Origin: Bradyrhizobium forestalis
GTDB taxonomy: Bacteria; Pseudomonadota; Alphaproteobacteria; Rhizobiales; Xanthobacteraceae
Direction: 5' to 3'
Assembly: GCF_002795245.1 (NCBI RefSeq)
Contig: NZ_PGVG01000019.1
Coordinates: 62,001 to 126,000 of the forward strand
Length of the DNA: 64,000 bases
In this document: piece after piece, positions 24,879-32,466 of the stretch
Numbering within the stretch: position 1 is the first letter of the stretch
Layout of the letters: every line of letters starts with the position of its first letter
Notes under the pieces: generated by a model
Database searches by the model: none
Told to the model about the DNA's origin: nothing
What the model saw: the letters and a program-made list of their open reading frames with translations, nothing else
Translations under genes and position numbers: made by a program

Positions 24879-25046
24879 ATGACGGACGAAGTCAGGTTAC
24901 CTCGCAAGCTTTCCGAAGAGCCCGAAGCGCCCGAGCCGGTGCGGCCAAGCCATCAGAAGGTCATCGATGAAGTCGAACGCTGGGCCAACAGCCCCGGCCT
25001 CAAGCCGCCGCAATCGCGGACTTCGACGCGGGCGAAAGCGAGCTAG
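24879..25046 (+). CDS. Small acidic protein, 55 residues
   Basis: A 55-codon gene: MTDEVRLPRKLSEEPEAPEP, then a SHQKVIDEVERWANSPGL segment and a basic tail ending RAKAS. GGGAGAGAGG lies directly upstream of the ATG, a strong ribosome site. No domain is recognised. Its stop overlaps the stop codon of the convergent DUF3147 gene. The upstream region shares the TTGAGTA motif (24793) with the RHH gene, so the two may be coregulated. Confidence 0.6.
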   Translation: MTDEVRLPRKLSEEPEAPEPVRPSHQKVIDEVERWANSPGLKPPQSRTSTRAKAS

Positions 25047-25531
25047 GGCTTCACGAAGCGAGAGCCAGCTGCCGATGGCGAATGGGCTGATCGGCGAGAT
25101 TCGTGCCTGACAATGCGAAGCTTGCGCCTGAGCCACCAGGCAGACACGGAAACGATCGCCCAGACAGTCAACGCGGCGATGAAAGCGAATGCGACGCTTG
25201 CCCCGACGGTGGCATGGAAGACGGCGGCGAATGCCGCGAGGCCGATGCTGCCGAGTACCGCGCCTGCGGCATCGAGCGCGGCGGCCTTCTGTCCGCGACA
25301 CCGCCCGCTCAGGCCGGCCTCCTCCTTGGCATGCCGCTCGTGGCTCTCGATCAACGTCGCGCTGGCGCAGAAGATGGCTGGAAGTGCAAGGAAGAGCCCG
25401 CCGACAGAAACGCCGAATTGCGAGCCGATGACTCCGGCGAGCACTGTCGCGAAGCCGCCGAGCACGAAGCGAATGGCGTATTCGTACCATCGCGTCTCTT
25501 TCAGCACCGATGACGATAGCTTAATCGGCAT
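25043..25531 (-). CDS. DUF3147-family membrane protein (paralogue 1)
   Basis: 162 residues from ATG 25531 (MPIKLSSSVLKETRWYEYAI). Two N-terminal membrane segments (about 18-36 and 38-58) with the VGGLFLALPAIFCASATLIE motif typical of DUF3147, a polar segment ERHAKEEAGLSGRCRGQKAA, then one or two further hydrophobic helices (about 90-135) and a basic tail. Third gene of a tight operon: its start codon overlaps the stop of paralogue 2 by one base. Function unknown. Confidence 0.8.
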   Translation of the reverse strand: MPIKLSSSVLKETRWYEYAIRFVLGGFATVLAGVIGSQFGVSVGGLFLALPAIFCASATLIESHERHAKEEAGLSGRCRGQKAAALDAAGAVLGSIGLAAFAAVFHATVGASVAFAFIAALTVWAIVSVSAWWLRRKLRIVRHESRRSAHSPSAAGSRFVKP

Positions 25532-25878
25532 CAGGCGGCACCTCCCAAACCGGCGAGCAGACCGAAGGCGACCACGAGCCATACGGCAAAGGCCAGGATT
25601 GTGGCGGGGAGCGCGCCGAGACGGGACCTCATCAGGAGGTGACAGACGACGAGGCTGTAGCAGGCGAGCGCGATGGCGCCATAGATCATCGTCCAGCTGT
25701 CGGCCGCGGCATATTGCGGGCCGTGCTGGACCACGGCGATGCCAAGGGTGGCCAGCGCGACCGACGGCGCCGCGCCGAGCAGCCCGGCAAAGCTCTTCGG
25801 CCGCAGCATATCACCGAAGATTGCGAAGACGGATACCATCAGACCGCCGGCGACGAAGCGCACGAGATATTCCGTCAT
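25531..25878 (-). CDS. DUF3147-family membrane protein (paralogue 2)
   Basis: 115 residues, MTEYLVRFVAGGLMVSVFAI at the start, four hydrophobic segments, and the SFAGLLGAAPSVALATLGIA segment aligning with the LFLALPAIF region of the neighbouring paralogue. Its start overlaps the end of the PAP2 gene (25875-25878) by 4 bp and its stop overlaps the next start by 1 bp, so the three genes are translationally coupled. The pair may form a hetero-oligomer in the membrane (inference). Confidence 0.78.
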   Translation of the reverse strand: MTEYLVRFVAGGLMVSVFAIFGDMLRPKSFAGLLGAAPSVALATLGIAVVQHGPQYAAADSWTMIYGAIALACYSLVVCHLLMRSRLGALPATILAFAVWLVVAFGLLAGLGGAA

Positions 25879-26462
25879 GGCCGTACCCGCGAGGCTTCGG
25901 GCCGCTGCTGCTCTGACGTCGCCAGCGTGAACGGCCTGAACAGTCGCTCGACCACGATGCCGAGCGTGAAGCCTGCCACCACGTCGCTGGTCCAGTGCGC
26001 GAGCAGCGCCACGCGCGTCAGCGACAGCGCTACGGCCAGCGAGCGCGCCAAGCGGCGCGAGGCTGGCGGCAACAGGTCGGCGGCCGAGGCAAGGGCGCCC
26101 ATATGCACAGCGTGACCTGAAGGAAACGCGTCGCGCGGGCGCCCCGAATAAGGAACGCCGCGCCAGTGGCCGCTCACCGTCAGCCGGTCGGGCCTCGTCT
26201 GATCGAAGAGGGATTTCAAGACATGCGGCAATACGGCCGTCACCAGCGAGACCACCAGGACGTGATCGGCAACGGGACGCTGCTGCGGATGCCGGAGCCG
26301 GGTGTAGATCCATCCCGCCGCAGCGAGTGCGACCAGCACATGCTCGTCGGCACCCCAGGTCATTGCCTGGGCGGCGTGCTCGAGGCCTGAGTTGGTGTTT
26401 TGTGCGATCTCGTTCGCGATCGTCGTATCGATCCGGGTGGGTTTGACTGTTACGAGCGCCAT
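25875..26462 (-). CDS. PAP2-family membrane phosphatase
   Basis: 195 residues with the three phosphatase motifs: KSLFDQTRP (K-x6-RP), FPSGHAVH (PSGH) and TRVALLAHWTSD (SR-x5-H-x3-D form, with Thr for Ser). Several membrane helices. Members remove phosphate from phosphatidic acid, undecaprenyl diphosphate or related lipids. First gene of an operon with two DUF3147 proteins. The ATG at 26462 is not preceded by an obvious EcfG site. The substrate cannot be told from sequence. Confidence 0.9.
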   Translation of the reverse strand: MALVTVKPTRIDTTIANEIAQNTNSGLEHAAQAMTWGADEHVLVALAAAGWIYTRLRHPQQRPVADHVLVVSLVTAVLPHVLKSLFDQTRPDRLTVSGHWRGVPYSGRPRDAFPSGHAVHMGALASAADLLPPASRRLARSLAVALSLTRVALLAHWTSDVVAGFTLGIVVERLFRPFTLATSEQQRPEASRVRP

Positions 26463-26577
26463 CGGTCCGCCGGGGCGATGATGGTCCGTTTCATGGTCCG
26501 GTCCCTCCGAGTGGTGCGCAGCTTCCTGCCGCGCGTTGCGCCGATCAACACGCCGCCGCGGCCGAGGTTTCTAACGG

Positions 26578-26805
26578 TCAATCCGTGGGATTCCGGCCGG
26601 TCCGCGGATTGATGGGATCAGTCGGCTTGCGTCGAAGCCGCTCGGGCAGAAACGGCTCGGCCGGCGCAGCGGTTGCCTCGGCCCGTACGTCGGCATGACG
26701 CTGCGCCCGCTCATGCGGCGTTCGGTTGTCGTTGAACTGCCACTTCACGTCGACGCCGTCGACGGGATCGTTGACGCCGTGCTGGATATCGCGGAAGTCG
26801 CCCAT
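26578..26805 (-). CDS. Small hydrophilic protein, unknown
   Basis: 75 residues, MGDFRDIQHGVNDPVDGVDV at the start, rich in Arg, Pro, Asp and Asn, ending in a basic NPRTGRNPTD tail. No domain recognised. GAGGTGA lies 5 bp upstream of the ATG and overlaps the terminal stop codon of the TPP-enzyme remnant, so it was probably the second gene of an operon whose first gene has decayed. A GGAAC-N16-GGTT pattern (27110-27086) inside the remnant might now drive it, but this is weak. Confidence 0.55.
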   Translation of the reverse strand: MGDFRDIQHGVNDPVDGVDVKWQFNDNRTPHERAQRHADVRAEATAAPAEPFLPERLRRKPTDPINPRTGRNPTD

Positions 26806-26813
26806 GGTTCACC

Positions 26814-27115
26814 TCATTGCTGTCCGGGCAGGATCGATTCGAGCACCTGCTGCGCTGCTCCCTTGATCATCCGCTCTCGTTCGGATCGCCCTTCATTAGA
26901 GCGAGCGAGAAATTCTTCGCCTGCTGGAGCGTGATATGCGGTGGCAGCGGCGGCACCTCGGGATCGGTTTTCACCTCCAGCACGACGGGCATCTCACTCG
27001 CCAGCGCTTGCTCCCAGGCCGAGCCGAGCAGCTGGGGCTATCGACGAAGGTGCCGCGCAGGCCGACCAACTCGGCGAACTCAGAGAACCGCCCGTTTCGT
27101 GCGATGTTCCCGACC
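26814..27115 (-). pseudogene. C-terminal remnant of a thiamine pyrophosphate-requiring (pyruvate oxidase-like) enzyme
   Basis: The minus strand, read across two frameshifts, gives FSEFAELVGLRGTFVD, then AWEQALASEMPVVLEVKTDP, EVPPLPPHITLQQAKNF, and after a premature TGA the tail IKGAAQQVLESILPGQQ and a stop at 26814-26816. These are typical C-terminal sequences of PoxB-like TPP enzymes. The N-terminal roughly 480 residues are missing. The coding potential is broken near 27010 and near 26880. It is a decayed fragment adjacent to the still intact downstream gene. Confidence 0.8.
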
Positions 27116-27134
27116 CGCTTGGGGAACATGCACC

Positions 27135-27159
27135 GGAACGATCGCGCGCCTATCCGGTT
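27135..27159 (+). promoter_or_regulatory. EcfG-like promoter of the PRC-barrel gene
   Basis: GGAAC (27135-27139), 16-bp spacer, GGTT (27156-27159), 32 bp upstream of ATG 27192. Confidence 0.5.
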
Positions 27160-27191
27160 GGTTTTACACGTGGCTGAGTGGAGAGTTTTCG

Positions 27192-27566
27192 ATGTTGAAT
27201 CAAAACGAACTGGATCGCAGTGAGACGGGCCGTTTGATCGGCAGCGACAAGGTCGAGGGGACATCGGTCTATGGCGCCGATCGCAACCGGATCGGCTCGA
27301 TCGAACGCGTGATGATCGACAAGATCAGTGGCCAGGTGTCATACGCCGTGCTCGGCTTTGGTGGATTCCTTGGACTCGGCAACGACCACTATCCGTTGCC
27401 TTGGCAGTCGCTGAAATACGACACCGAGCTTGGTGGTTACGTCACCGGCATTACCACGAAGGAACTGCAAGGCGCGCCGAAATACGGCGCACGAAGCGAT
27501 TGGAACTGGAGTGACGACGCCGCAGTGCGCGGCATCAATTCCTATTACGGCGTTCCCTTCGCTTGA
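27192..27566 (+). CDS. PRC-barrel domain protein
   Basis: 124 residues with one PRC-barrel domain (about 15-95: SDKVEGTSVYGADRNRIGSI, then VMIDKISGQVSYAVLGFGG and a HYPLPW segment). Such stand-alone PRC-barrel proteins are common in alphaproteobacteria and are often general-stress genes; they may bind RNA or other proteins. No signal peptide. An EcfG-like element precedes it and a small charged-protein gene follows after 19 bp, so both are probably one transcript. Confidence 0.88.
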   Translation: MLNQNELDRSETGRLIGSDKVEGTSVYGADRNRIGSIERVMIDKISGQVSYAVLGFGGFLGLGNDHYPLPWQSLKYDTELGGYVTGITTKELQGAPKYGARSDWNWSDDAAVRGINSYYGVPFA

Positions 27567-27585
27567 GACAGAGAAAGGGAGATCG

Positions 27586-27744
27586 ATGAGCAAGGAACGG
27601 CCCAATGACGATCCCCGGCAGCAGAGCGACTGGGGTTCGCACCGACAGACCGACAAGCCCTGGAAGGGCAATCCCGAGAAGGAACAGAGGTCGGACGAAG
27701 TGAAGCCCGATCTCGAGAAGTGGCACGAGACGAAGACGCACTGA
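27586..27744 (+). CDS. Small hydrophilic, charged protein
   Basis: 52 residues (MSKERPNDDPRQQSDWGSHR, then KPWKGNPEKEQRSDEVKPDL), no hydrophobic core, probably disordered. AGAAAGGGAG precedes the ATG. It follows the PRC-barrel gene by 19 bp and likely shares its promoter. Function unknown; the composition is like other stress-induced disordered proteins of this island. Confidence 0.6.
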   Translation: MSKERPNDDPRQQSDWGSHRQTDKPWKGNPEKEQRSDEVKPDLEKWHETKTH

Positions 27745-27855
27745 AGATGCGTCCCATTGCAGTCGATTGAGATGAGCGCCGCGTCGGCGATGCCGCGCGC
27801 CGCCTTTTTGTTTGAGCCGTGCGATCACGAAATGACAGCGCTGCTGTTGCAGGGC

Positions 27856-27880
27856 GGAACCATGCTCCGGCCCTGCGGTT
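27856..27880 (+). promoter_or_regulatory. EcfG-like promoter upstream of a broken gene
   Basis: GGAAC (27856-27860), 16-bp spacer, GGTT (27877-27880). It points toward a GTG-started frame at 27947 that runs into the EmrB remnant. Confidence 0.4.
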
Positions 27881-27946
27881 GGGCTCCCGGCGTGCAGGCC
27901 GGCCCGACCGCTTGCCGCCGGTCTAATCCCGGGAAAGGTATCAGCC

Positions 27947-28087
27947 GTGGATGCTCAGACACGGGAGCGTGGGCCATCCGCGGAGCAGCAGCTGCGGACG
28001 AAAGAAGCTCCAAGGATCTCTCCAGATCAGGCGCTGGATGCCAAGGCTCAGTCGGAGAAGCCGGCGACAACGCCGTCGCTGCGAGAC
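27947..28087 (+). pseudogene. Hydrophilic open frame, possible 5' remnant fused to the EmrB fragment
   Basis: GTG 27947 has an AAAGG ribosome site 8 bp upstream and begins a plausible hydrophilic peptide (VDAQTRERGPSAEQQLRTKE, then APRISPDQALDAKAQSEK). The frame stays open to 28312, but from about 28086 the protein sense lies in another frame, that of the transporter fragment. It is either the N-terminus of the transporter joined to its C-terminal half by a deletion, or an unrelated small gene whose end was lost. I cannot decide. Confidence 0.4.
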
Positions 28088-28705
28088 CGGCGGTATTGCG
28101 ACCCTGGTGCTGATGCCGGTGGTGGGGCGCCTCGTCGCTGTCGTGCAGCCGAAATATCTCATCATGCTCGGCGCCGCCATTGTCACCTTCTCGATGTGGC
28201 ATCTCACCGGGCTCACCGGCGATATCACCTACGGTTACGCTGCGCTGTCGCGCATTTTCCTCGCACTCGGTCTTCCCTTCCTGTTCCTGCCGGTGACGAC
28301 AGCATCCTATGACGGCGTTCCGCCTGACAGGACCAATCAGGCCTCCGCCCTGATCAACGTTGCCCGCAACATCGGTGGCTCCTGGGGGTGGCGCTGGCGC
28401 AGACCATTCTGGCGCAGCGCCAGCAATTCCACCAAAGCCGCCTGATCGAGCACGCCGCGCCGTCCGATCTCGGCCACCAGCAGACCATCGACGCGATGAC
28501 GCGCTACTTCCAGGCGCAGGGCTCGAATGCGAGCGATGCGGCGTCACAGGCAATCGCCTGGGTCGGCCGCACCTTGCAGCAGCAGGTCGACCTGCTCGCC
28601 TATATCGACGTGTTCTGGATGCTCGCGATCGTCGCGATCCTGATGATTCCCACGGCGGCGGTGCTGCGCCCGATCGATTTGAGAGCGCCAGCAAAGGGGC
28701 ATTAG
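28086..28705 (+). pseudogene. EmrB/QacA (DHA2) multidrug transporter, C-terminal remnant with frameshift
   Basis: Frame one (28086 to about 28385) encodes GGIATLVLMPVVGRLVAVVQ, a run of membrane helices with SRIFLALGLPFLFLPVTTAS and NQASALINVARNIGGS, all typical of the C-terminal half of EmrB. A one-base deletion near 28383-28388 shifts the sense to the frame starting ALAQTILAQRQQFHQSRLIE, which runs to TAG 28705 with DVFWMLAIVAILMIPTAAVL as the last helix. The N-terminal half (about eight helices) is absent. The locus therefore does not encode an active exporter. Confidence 0.85.
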
Positions 28706-28828
28706 GTCGGCTAGCTACCCGAGCTGCGAGCTTCGAGATGAGGCCCAAGAAGAGGAGAGGTGACTGCGCCGCAAAAGTCCGGCTAGACTGATCGCAAGCA
28801 CCAGGCGAAACTCGAGGAGGAAACCGAC

Positions 28829-29833
28829 GTGAAGACCGCGATCACCGAACTGTTCGGCATCGAGCACCCCATCATTCAGGGCGGCATGCATTTCGTCGGC
28901 TTTGCCGAGCTGGCCTCTGCCGTCTGCAATGCCGGCGGGCTCGGCATCATCACCGGTCTCACGCAGAAGACGCCGGGATTGCTCGCGAAGGAGATCGCGC
29001 GCTGCCGCGACATGACCGACAAGCCGTTCGGCGGGAACCTCACCTTCCTGCCGACCTTCTCGGCGCCGCCCTATCCCGAATATATTGCGGCCATCGTCGA
29101 AGGCGGCATCAAGGCGGTGGAGACCGCAGGCCGCAGCCCGGAAGCCTACATGCCGGCGCTGAAGGCCGCCGGCATCAAGGTCATTCACAAATGCACCTCG
29201 GTGCGCCACTCGTTGAAGGCGGAGCGCATCGGCTGCGATGCCGTCAGCGTCGACGGTTTTGAATGCGGCGGACATCCGGACGAGGACGACATTCCCAACA
29301 TGATCCTGCTGCCGCGCGCGGCGGAGGAACTGAAGATCCCGTTCGTCGCCTCCGGCGGCATGGCCGATGGACGCAGCTTGGTCGCGGCGCTGTCGCTGGG
29401 CGCGGCGGGCATGAACATGGGCACGCGCTTCATCGCCACCAAGGAAGCGCCGGTGCATCAGAACGTCAAGGACGCGCTGGTCGCGGCCACCGAGCTCGAC
29501 ACCCGCCTGATCATGCGGGCGCTACGCAATACGGAACGCGTCCTGAAGAATGCCAATGTCGACCGCCTGCTCGAGATCGAGAGCGAGAAGGGCGCCAAGC
29601 TCGCGATCGACGATATCCACGACCAGGTCGCGGGCGTCTATCCCAGGATCATGCTGGACGGCCAGATGGACGCCGGCGCCTGGAGCTGCGGCATGGTCGC
29701 GGGCCTGATCCACGACATCCCGTCCTGCAAGGAGCTCATTGATCGCATCATGGACGAGGCGGAAACCATCATCCGTAGCCGCCTGATCGGGTTCCTGGAC
29801 GGGACGGGGGAAGCGGCGCGAAAGGTCGCCTGA
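28829..29833 (+). CDS. Nitronate monooxygenase / NAD(P)H-dependent flavin oxidoreductase
   Basis: 334-residue FMN TIM-barrel protein of the 2-nitropropane dioxygenase family. Visible: ELFGIEHPIIQGGMHFVG at the N-terminus, a GGLGIITG phosphate-binding segment, IHKCTSVRHSLKAE, the VDGFECGGHPDEDDIPN motif characteristic of the group, VASGGMADGRSL and GAAGMNMGTRF. It may oxidise alkyl nitronates, or act as an NAD(P)H:quinone or enoyl reductase, which the sequence does not separate. AGGAGGAAA lies 7-15 bp upstream of GTG 28829, which is taken as the start. Monocistronic. Confidence 0.9.
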   Translation: MKTAITELFGIEHPIIQGGMHFVGFAELASAVCNAGGLGIITGLTQKTPGLLAKEIARCRDMTDKPFGGNLTFLPTFSAPPYPEYIAAIVEGGIKAVETAGRSPEAYMPALKAAGIKVIHKCTSVRHSLKAERIGCDAVSVDGFECGGHPDEDDIPNMILLPRAAEELKIPFVASGGMADGRSLVAALSLGAAGMNMGTRFIATKEAPVHQNVKDALVAATELDTRLIMRALRNTERVLKNANVDRLLEIESEKGAKLAIDDIHDQVAGVYPRIMLDGQMDAGAWSCGMVAGLIHDIPSCKELIDRIMDEAETIIRSRLIGFLDGTGEAARKVA

Positions 29834-29941
29834 CACCGCAAACTTCTTAACCACAGCCGCATTTGGTCGCTGGAATTGCGCGCGACGCCTCCTAAATAGG
29901 GGTAAATTGCCCCTTTCATAAATCGATTTCAGGAGGCGTCC

Positions 29942-30361
29942 GTGGTCCTGAAAAGCGTTCCCTTCGCAATTGCCCTTGCCCTCGCGATCGCAGGGGGCGG
30001 CATTGCGCGCGCTGACGACTACAAGCCCGACGAATATCTCGGCCTCGATCTGTCCAAGGCCGTGCTGTCGCCGAAGCGTCTCGGGCCGGAGACGCACTTC
30101 GCACCGGTTGCGCTCGAAGCGCGCGGCGGCAACGAGGCGCAGGCGCGCGCTGAGCCCATCGACGTGCCGAAGAAGGTTGCCGCTGAACGCATCCGTGTGG
30201 CCGAGCCGAAGGTTGCGCATACGAAGAGCACGCAGCCGCGCGGCGCAGCCCGCGCGAAGCTCGCGCATCGCCGCGGCAATCCGCTCGACGCCCAGGCGAT
30301 GGACGCGCGCATTCAGACCTGGCCCTGCCGCTCCGGCGGCATCTGCAACTGGAAGCGCTAG
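29942..30361 (+). CDS. Exported basic protein, unknown
   Basis: 139 residues from GTG 29942: signal peptide VLKSVPFAIALALAIAGG and on to IARA, mature part with a YKPDEYLGLDLSKAVLSPKR motif, a long Ala/Lys/Arg-rich linker and a C-terminal WPCRSGGICNWKR with two cysteines that may form a disulfide. GGAGG precedes the start. Proteins of this layout are common in Bradyrhizobium and lack a function. A hairpin (AGGGG/CCCCTT, 29895-29910) lies upstream and could end the preceding gene. Confidence 0.65.
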   Translation: MVLKSVPFAIALALAIAGGGIARADDYKPDEYLGLDLSKAVLSPKRLGPETHFAPVALEARGGNEAQARAEPIDVPKKVAAERIRVAEPKVAHTKSTQPRGAARAKLAHRRGNPLDAQAMDARIQTWPCRSGGICNWKR

Positions 30362-30436
30362 CTCAGCGATCTCCTCGCCTCTCCCCGCTTGCGGCATGGC
30401 TATCGCATATGACTGTTGGAGGCGCCTGAGCGCGCG

Positions 30437-30572
30437 CCTCGTCCTTCGAGACGACCGCTCCGCGGTCTCCTCTGGATGAGGCTAAGAGGCGTCAGTGCCC
30501 GTTGAAACTGCTGCCGCGAACTCCGTCCTCATCCTGAGGAGCCCGCATAAAGCGGGCGTCTCGAAGGATGGT
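30437..30572. repeat. Intergenic palindromic repeat pair in a 395-bp gap
   Basis: Two related imperfect palindromes face each other: one at 30437-30482 (CTCGTCCTTCGAGACG ... CTGGATGAGG) and one at 30526-30572 (CCTCATCCTGAGGAGCCC ... GCGTCTCGAAGGATGG). This REP-like type is very common between genes of Bradyrhizobium. The remaining part of the 395-bp gap (30362-30757) shows no gene that I can support. Confidence 0.7.
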
Positions 30573-30757
30573 CGCAGGGAAAAGTCCTCAAATGCGATAG
30601 CCCTGCCGCTTGCGGGGCAAGGGAGTGCACCGCCGCCGCGTCTGAAGCTCGGCGTCACCCCCGCGTCGCAAAACCGTAGGCGTGGAGTCAAGAAACCGTA
30701 AGCTGGAAGTCAAGGAGCGCAGGCACCTTCCGTCGCGATTCGACGAAGGTCTCCTGA

Positions 30758-32323
30758 ATGGCAACGCTCCGCGCCGCGCGCGCATGGACCCGGCGGCAGT
30801 TCCTGGTCCGCTCCGCCTCCAGCCTCGCCATCGCCTCGCTTGCGAAGCCGCACATCAGTCGTGCCGCCGATCGCCCGCATATCGCAGGCGGCATCCAGTC
30901 CGGCGATGTCTCCGACGACTCCGCCGTGATCTGGGCGCGCGCCGACCGGCCCGCGCGGATGCACGCGGAATGCTCGACCGTCGAGAGCTTCAAGACGATC
31001 ATCGCGTCAGCCTCCGGCGATGCATTGCCCGACGCCGATTTCACCTCAAAACTGCTGCTGAACGATCTGCCTCGCGGGCAGGACATCTTTTACCGTGTCC
31101 GCCTCGACGACATTGCCACCGGTCTTGCCGGCGAGAGCCGCGTCGGCCACTTCCGCACCGCGCCGGCAGCTGGCCAGTCGATCTCGTTCCTGTGGTCCGG
31201 CGACACCGCGGGGCAGGGCTGGGGTATCGACGTCTCCCGCGGCGGCTATCGCAGCTATCGGACCATGCTCGACAACCGTCCGGATTTCTTCATCCACTCC
31301 GGCGATCACATCTACGCAGACTGTACGATTCCCGCCGTACAAAAGCTGCCGAATGGCGAGATGTGGCGCAATCTCGTCACCGAGGAGAAATCCGAGGTCG
31401 CGCACAGCCTGGCCCAATTCCGCGGCAATTACAGATACAACCACCTCGACGAGCACTTCCGCGCCTTCCACGCGGAGGTGCCGATGTTCGCGCAATGGGA
31501 CGATCACGAGGTGACCAACGACTGGTCGCCGATCGGCAGTTATGACGAGGCCGGCTATGAGGACGACGGCACGCCGCGCCTGGTCGCGCGCGCCCGCCGC
31601 GCCTTCTTCGACTACATGCCGATCCGCGACATCGGCGCGCGAAAAGGACGCATCTATCGCAAGATCGGCTACGGCCCGCTGCTGGACGTCTTCATGATTG
31701 ACATGCGCAGCTACCGCGATGAGAGCTGGAATAAAGGCGATGATCACCGCGGCTGGATCCTGGGCGCCGATCAACTCGCCTGGCTGAAGCGCGAGCTCGC
31801 CGCCTCGCGCGCGACCTGGAAAGTGATCGCGGCCGATTTGCCGATCGGCCTGATCAGCCTGGATGCCGTTGCGCTTAGCGATGGGCCGCCCGACCGACGC
31901 GAGCACGAGATCGCCGATCTGCTTTCCTCCATCAAGCGCGCCGGCATCCGCAACATCGTCTGGTTCACTGCCGACATGCACTACACCGCCGCGCACTATT
32001 ACGATCCGAACAAGGCGCAATTTCAGGATTTCGATCCGTTTTGGGAGTTCGTCTCCGGCCCGCTCCATGCCGGCACTTGGGGGCCTGGCAAACTCGACGA
32101 CACCTTTGGCCCGGTCGCGATGTACCAGCATGGCTGTAGCCCCGCGCAGGGCGACAATCTGGCGCCGTGCTTCGGCCTGCAGTTCTTCGGCAGGGTCGAC
32201 ATCGATGGCCGCAGCGGTGTGATGACCGTGACCTTGAAGGATGTCGACAATCGCGACCTCTGGTCGGTCGATATCGTGCCGCAGCCGCAGGTGCATCCGG
32301 CCGTGGTGGCGCAGCATTCCTAG
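30758..32323 (+). CDS. phoD: PhoD-type alkaline phosphatase/phosphodiesterase, Tat-exported
   Basis: 521 residues. The N-terminus has a twin-arginine signal (WTRRQFLVRSASSLAIASLA) for folded export. The metallophosphoesterase domain shows SGDHIYAD, WDDHEVTNDW, FMIDMRSYRDES and TADMHYTAAHYY, the metal-binding segments of PhoD enzymes, which use Ca and Fe and release phosphate from monoesters and diesters. Length fits the family. No Pho box was recognised upstream; the preceding gap is filled with repeats. The next gene is separate. Confidence 0.9.
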   Translation: MATLRAARAWTRRQFLVRSASSLAIASLAKPHISRAADRPHIAGGIQSGDVSDDSAVIWARADRPARMHAECSTVESFKTIIASASGDALPDADFTSKLLLNDLPRGQDIFYRVRLDDIATGLAGESRVGHFRTAPAAGQSISFLWSGDTAGQGWGIDVSRGGYRSYRTMLDNRPDFFIHSGDHIYADCTIPAVQKLPNGEMWRNLVTEEKSEVAHSLAQFRGNYRYNHLDEHFRAFHAEVPMFAQWDDHEVTNDWSPIGSYDEAGYEDDGTPRLVARARRAFFDYMPIRDIGARKGRIYRKIGYGPLLDVFMIDMRSYRDESWNKGDDHRGWILGADQLAWLKRELAASRATWKVIAADLPIGLISLDAVALSDGPPDRREHEIADLLSSIKRAGIRNIVWFTADMHYTAAHYYDPNKAQFQDFDPFWEFVSGPLHAGTWGPGKLDDTFGPVAMYQHGCSPAQGDNLAPCFGLQFFGRVDIDGRSGVMTVTLKDVDNRDLWSVDIVPQPQVHPAVVAQHS

Positions 32324-32466
32324 CCGCTAACCCGATCTTGATTGGCCGGCCTGCGATACGCGCGCTATACTCGCTGCTTCCGCCATCTCTTTTCCATCAC
32401 CGAAGAGTCTGCTCACGCGGCTTCGCCGCGCGCATCGGCGGCTGCAATATCTCAGGAGCCTGTTTC

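Noticed and set aside
26400..26612. Open frame of 70 codons upstream of the PAP2 gene on the + strand
   Set aside because: It overlaps the PAP2 start on the other strand, has no ribosome site, and its sequence is compositionally biased.
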